Shown here: piece by piece, positions 11,081 through 13,986 of the stretch
Position numbering within the stretch: the stretch's first letter is position 1
Layout of the letters: every line of letters starts with the position of its first letter
From: Candidatus Bipolaricaulota bacterium
Lineage (GTDB): Bacteria > Bipolaricaulota > Bipolaricaulia > UBA7950 > UBA9294
Direction of reading: 5' to 3'
DNA length: 13,986 nucleotides
Assembly: GCA_030612175.1 (NCBI GenBank)
Contig: JAUWOJ010000020.1
Location: 1-13,986, forward strand
The notes under the pieces: generated by a model
Databases searched by the model: none
Told to the model about the DNA's origin: nothing
The model's input: the letters and a program-made list of their open reading frames with translations, nothing else
Made by a program: the position numbers and the translations under genes

Positions 11081-13534
11081 ATGTTAGTAAGAGAAAGCGT
11101 ACAGTTTTATGGAAAAGAGCTTGCCCTAGAAACAGGGCAACTAGCAAGACAGGCAAATGCAGCGGTGCTGGTCATATATGGCGACACGCGCGTGTTGGTG
11201 AGTGTAACCCACCAGGAAAACAAGAGAAATCTCGACTACTTCCCGCTGCGTGTTGATTATGAGGAGCGGTTTTACGCCACGGGGAAGATCCCCGGTGGTT
11301 TCTTTAAGCGAGAGGGAAGGCCAAGTGATGTAGCAACGCTAAGTGCTCGCATGATCGACCGGCCAATCCGCCCGCTCTTCCCCGACGGATACAAAGATGA
11401 GGTACAGATTGTAGCCACCGTTTTATCTGTGGAGCCCGATTGTAATCCAGGTATTCTGGGGATTCTTGGTGCTTCTGCGGCTCTGATGATTTCAGAAGTG
11501 CCATTTGGGGGACCCGTAGCCGGGGTAAAGATTGGATTAGAGGATGGAAGGTTGGTTGTAAATCCTGAAGCAACATCGCAGGAAGAGAATGGAGTGGAAA
11601 TCACCGTTGTTGGAACCAAGAAGACAGTGACAATGGTGGAAGGACATATGAAGGAACTTCCCGAAGAAGAGCTTGTCGAGGCAGCTGATCTTGCGCATCG
11701 CGCAATTCAAGAGCTGCTTGCCTTGCAGGAGAAGTTCGTCGATCGGATTCAGCCGAGAAAGGTGGAATTTACTCCTGTAATTGAGGATGCTGTCTTGCGG
11801 GAACGAGTTCAGTCCGTTGTTTGTCCTCGATTTCCATCTATGCATGGGTTTTCGACCAAGCGAGAATTGAATGATTTTGTAGCCTCACTCCGAGAGCAGG
11901 CGATCGAGACGGCTATCACCGAAGAGCTTTCGGCAGAGGAGAGGACAAAGCTAGAACGGCGCGTATCTTCCCTAGTAGACGGGTTCTACGGGGAGTATAT
12001 GAGGCAGGGGATTCTAGAACGAGGTGAACGAATCGATGGCCGTCGACCAGATGATTTGCGCCAGATTAGCTGTCAGGTTGGGAATCTTCCGCGAGCGCAT
12101 GGTTCCGCAGTGTTTACTCGAGGCGAGACACAAAGCCTTGGGGTTGTTACCCTTGGCGCTTCCCGTAGTGATGAGCAAATCATTGACCAGATGATGAAAG
12201 AGGGGCGCAAGCGATTCATGGTCCATTACAATTTTCCTCCTTTCTCGGTGGGCGAAGTGTCACCGCTGCGTGGGCCTAGCCGACGATCCATTGGGCATGG
12301 ATACCTGGCAGAAGGTGCTCTGAGTAGCGTTGTGCCTGATAAAGAAGACTTTCCATACACTATTCGCATCGTATCAGAGATCTTGGAGTCAAACGGTTCT
12401 TCATCCATGGCCAGTGTGTGTAGTGGATGTCTTGCCATGATGGATGCGGGAGTGCCGACGAAGAAGGCAATCGCGGGGATTGCTATGGGGATGGTTGAAG
12501 ATCCTATCTCCAAGAAACATGTGATTCTTACGGACATCACGGGTGATGAAGACCACTATGGCGATATGGACTTCAAGATCGCCGGAACATATGATGGGGT
12601 TACCGCGTTTCAGCTCGATGTCAAAGTTGGTGGCATTAGCAAGGAAACCATTCGCGAAGTGTTGTCCAAGGCTAAGCGTGCCCGGTTGATTATTCTTGAT
12701 GAAATGACGAGAGCCATTCCCGCTCCGAGAGAACACCTTTCCTCATTTGCTCCAAGTCTGGTGACGATTAACATTCCAGTGGAGAAGATAGGGGCAGTAA
12801 TCGGACCTGGTGGAAAAATGATTCGCAAGATTATTGAGGAGACCGGCGCCATCATCGATATTGATGATGATGGAAGGGTCACACTATCCGGTGTTGACTC
12901 CGAAGCAGTTGCTGCTGCGCAGGAACGGATCGAGGATCTTACCTCCGAGCTGGAGGTTGGGACAGTAATTGCAACCAAGGTTACTCGTGTTGTTGATTTC
13001 GGGGCATTTGTTGAATTGAAGAATGGCTCCGAAGGGCTAGTTCACGTTTCTCATCTCGCTTCTGGTTACGTTGACAATGTTCGCGATATCGTGAAGCCGG
13101 GTGATGAGATTACGGTTGAGGTAATTGGAGAGGACAAGATGGGGCGTCCCGATCTCAGACGCGTGGAAGGCGAAGGTGAGTCTTCCGGAGAAGAAAGAGC
13201 CAAGACCTCAAGCAAGGGAAGGCAAAGAGGAAGACCAGCAAAGCCTGAAAACAAAATCAAGGTCGGAGCAGTTATTGAAGGAACGGTTGCCAATACTACC
13301 GACTACGGGGCATTTGTTGAATTGGGGTCCGATATTACCGGACTGATACACATCTCCGAACTCTCAGACAATTACGTCAAACGCGTGGAGGATGTGGTAA
13401 AAATGGGAGATCGAGTGACTGTCGAAGTGTTGAAGATCGACGAGCGCGGCCGCTACAAGCTGCGCCGGATTGTTCCCGAAGAAGAGAAAGAGAAGAACGA
13501 GACAAAGGAGCTTGATTTTGAGGACCGTTGGTGA
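11081..13534 (+). CDS. pnp: polyribonucleotide nucleotidyltransferase (PNPase) with two S1 domains
   Basis: Phosphorolytic 3'-5' exoribonuclease of mRNA turnover, working as a trimer in the cytoplasm. Order: first RNase PH domain (about 12-140, with GGFFKREGRPSD and SARMIDRPIRPLFP), helical linker (about 145-300), second RNase PH domain (from GERIDGRRPDDLRQIS at 315; LPRAHGSAVFTRGETQ 336-351; TDITGDEDHYGDMDFK 484-499, with Asp489 and Asp495 at the catalytic positions), KH domain (561-620, GPGG 575-578), a first S1 domain (626-694), a basic, polar linker (about 696-726) and a second S1 domain (727-797), then an acidic tail. Most PNPases have about 700 residues and one S1. ATG at 11081 is preceded by GAGGAG within the end of rpsO. 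RREIGHG, well conserved in the family, reads RRSIGHG (401-407). Confidence 0.97.
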   Translation: MLVRESVQFYGKELALETGQLARQANAAVLVIYGDTRVLVSVTHQENKRNLDYFPLRVDYEERFYATGKIPGGFFKREGRPSDVATLSARMIDRPIRPLFPDGYKDEVQIVATVLSVEPDCNPGILGILGASAALMISEVPFGGPVAGVKIGLEDGRLVVNPEATSQEENGVEITVVGTKKTVTMVEGHMKELPEEELVEAADLAHRAIQELLALQEKFVDRIQPRKVEFTPVIEDAVLRERVQSVVCPRFPSMHGFSTKRELNDFVASLREQAIETAITEELSAEERTKLERRVSSLVDGFYGEYMRQGILERGERIDGRRPDDLRQISCQVGNLPRAHGSAVFTRGETQSLGVVTLGASRSDEQIIDQMMKEGRKRFMVHYNFPPFSVGEVSPLRGPSRRSIGHGYLAEGALSSVVPDKEDFPYTIRIVSEILESNGSSSMASVCSGCLAMMDAGVPTKKAIAGIAMGMVEDPISKKHVILTDITGDEDHYGDMDFKIAGTYDGVTAFQLDVKVGGISKETIREVLSKAKRARLIILDEMTRAIPAPREHLSSFAPSLVTINIPVEKIGAVIGPGGKMIRKIIEETGAIIDIDDDGRVTLSGVDSEAVAAAQERIEDLTSELEVGTVIATKVTRVVDFGAFVELKNGSEGLVHVSHLASGYVDNVRDIVKPGDEITVEVIGEDKMGRPDLRRVEGEGESSGEERAKTSSKGRQRGRPAKPENKIKVGAVIEGTVANTTDYGAFVELGSDITGLIHISELSDNYVKRVEDVVKMGDRVTVEVLKIDERGRYKLRRIVPEEEKEKNETKELDFEDRW
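13000..13018 (+). repeat. 19-bp direct repeat, copy 1, in first S1 domain of pnp
   Basis: CGGGGCATTTGTTGAATTG, identical to the copy at 13306-13324. It encodes the GAFVEL core of the first S1 domain. The spacing is 306 bp, exactly 102 codons. Confidence 0.9.
13306..13324 (+). repeat. 19-bp direct repeat, copy 2, in second S1 domain of pnp
   Basis: Identical at all 19 positions to 13000-13018 and in the same frame (GAFVEL of the second S1 domain). The surrounding DNA is much less similar, so this is a conserved patch of a duplicated domain or the mark of gene conversion. Confidence 0.9.
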
Positions 13535-13986
13535 AAAGATCTCTCTACGATGGTGCTTTTTCTTGTAGACTTGAAAATGGGCTACAGGTTTTGGTGGAAG
13601 AGAGGTTGCCTTCCCGAACGGTAAGTATGGGTGTCTGGGTCAGAGCAGGGAGCCGCGATGATCCAGACGCTCTTCCTGGTCTGGCGCATTTTGTTGAGCA
13701 CTTGTTGTTTCGCGGAACAGCAACCCGTAACGCAGAACAGATAGCTCGAGAAATTGATGCGATCGGCGGGTATCTAAACGGAGCCACAGGAAAAGAACAC
13801 AGCCTTTACTACACTAGTGTTCCAAGCGATGGTTTTTCCCTTGCCCTACAACTTCTCATTGATCTAGTACAGAATCCTAGATTCGATGAACAGGAAATTG
13901 AGCGTGAGAGGAAGGTAGTTCTTGAGGAGATTCGTGGGCACGACGATGATCCAGAGCAGCTAGCCTACGATTTGTTTGCAGCTGGC
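13531..13986 (+). CDS. M16 family zinc metallopeptidase (N-terminal part, cut by window edge)
   Basis: First 152 codons of a processing-peptidase-like (pitrilysin/insulinase, M16) protein; full members usually have 400 or more residues. The inverted zinc motif is intact: HFVEH at residues 53-57, with the third ligand Glu133 75 residues after His57 in VVLEEI. Family blocks LENGLQVLVEE, VSMGVWVRAGSRDD, LAHFVEHLLFRGT and GGYLNGATGKEHSLYY are clear. The start is GTG at 13531, overlapping the pnp stop by 4 bases (GTGA), so it is read as an operon partner of pnp. No signal peptide is seen, suggesting a cytoplasmic enzyme. An M16 peptidase after pnp is a known arrangement in several bacterial groups such as Firmicutes. 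Its substrate is unknown. Confidence 0.95.
   Translation, partial: MKRSLYDGAFSCRLENGLQVLVEERLPSRTVSMGVWVRAGSRDDPDALPGLAHFVEHLLFRGTATRNAEQIAREIDAIGGYLNGATGKEHSLYYTSVPSDGFSLALQLLIDLVQNPRFDEQEIERERKVVLEEIRGHDDDPEQLAYDLFAAG

Noticed and set aside
1..13986. Mobile element, prophage, CRISPR, toxin-antitoxin or defence system
   Set aside because: No transposase, integrase, terminal repeats, spacer arrays or small paired toxin genes were seen; every convincing frame is a housekeeping gene.

Overview
The window is a compact piece of bacterial chromosome with housekeeping genes only. I see no mobile element, tRNA, rRNA or CRISPR array. The organism is a diderm: a BamA/Omp85 outer-membrane assembly protein and an OmpH/Skp-like periplasmic protein sit together, beside a peptidoglycan and division cluster. 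The bamA-ompH-fabZ order lacks the lpxD and lpxA genes that normally sit inside this cluster in LPS producers, a stand-alone glutamate formimidoyltransferase is present, and pnp is followed by an M16 peptidase. Together these suggest a deep-branching, probably uncultivated diderm lineage (for example Bipolaricaulota/Acetothermia, Atribacterota or a relative of Thermotogota) rather than a proteobacterium. This placement is inference. Non-ATG starts are common (murC GTG, murG TTG, ftsW GTG, bamA GTG, M16 peptidase GTG), each with a readable Shine-Dalgarno sequence or a 4-base stop/start overlap.

Layout. Positions 1-9777 are all on the minus strand. Read in the direction of transcription they are yraN, comM and bamA (overlapping or closely packed, with a promoter at 9810-9839); then ompH, fabZ and ftcD, which have their own strong promoter at 5690-5718; then a 271-bp gap; then ftsW, murG and murC, joined by 4-base overlaps, with murC running off the left edge. 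A divergent control region (about 9810-9934) separates these from the plus strand. The plus strand carries a wrecked MtaD/SsnA-type amidohydrolase pseudogene (9935-10737), a structured leader, rpsO, pnp, and the first 152 codons of an M16 zinc peptidase cut by the right edge.

How the genes work together. FtsW, MurG and MurC make and polymerise lipid II during division. BamA and the OmpH-like protein build the outer membrane, and FabZ supplies fatty acids. S15 and PNPase form the classic rpsO-pnp operon of ribosome assembly and RNA turnover. ComM and YraN are a helicase and a predicted nuclease-fold protein associated with DNA processing.

Points of most interest: (1) PNPase with two S1 RNA-binding domains instead of one, the second probably a duplication; (2) an amidohydrolase gene caught in decay, with two deletions, a frameshift and a nonsense codon, but still with a good promoter that now points at rpsO-pnp; (3) a long hairpin just upstream of rpsO, a candidate S15 autoregulatory leader; (4) a near-palindrome overlapping the promoter between the divergent units; (5) an outer-membrane gene cluster with no lipid A genes. 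I do not see a wholly new multi-gene system here.
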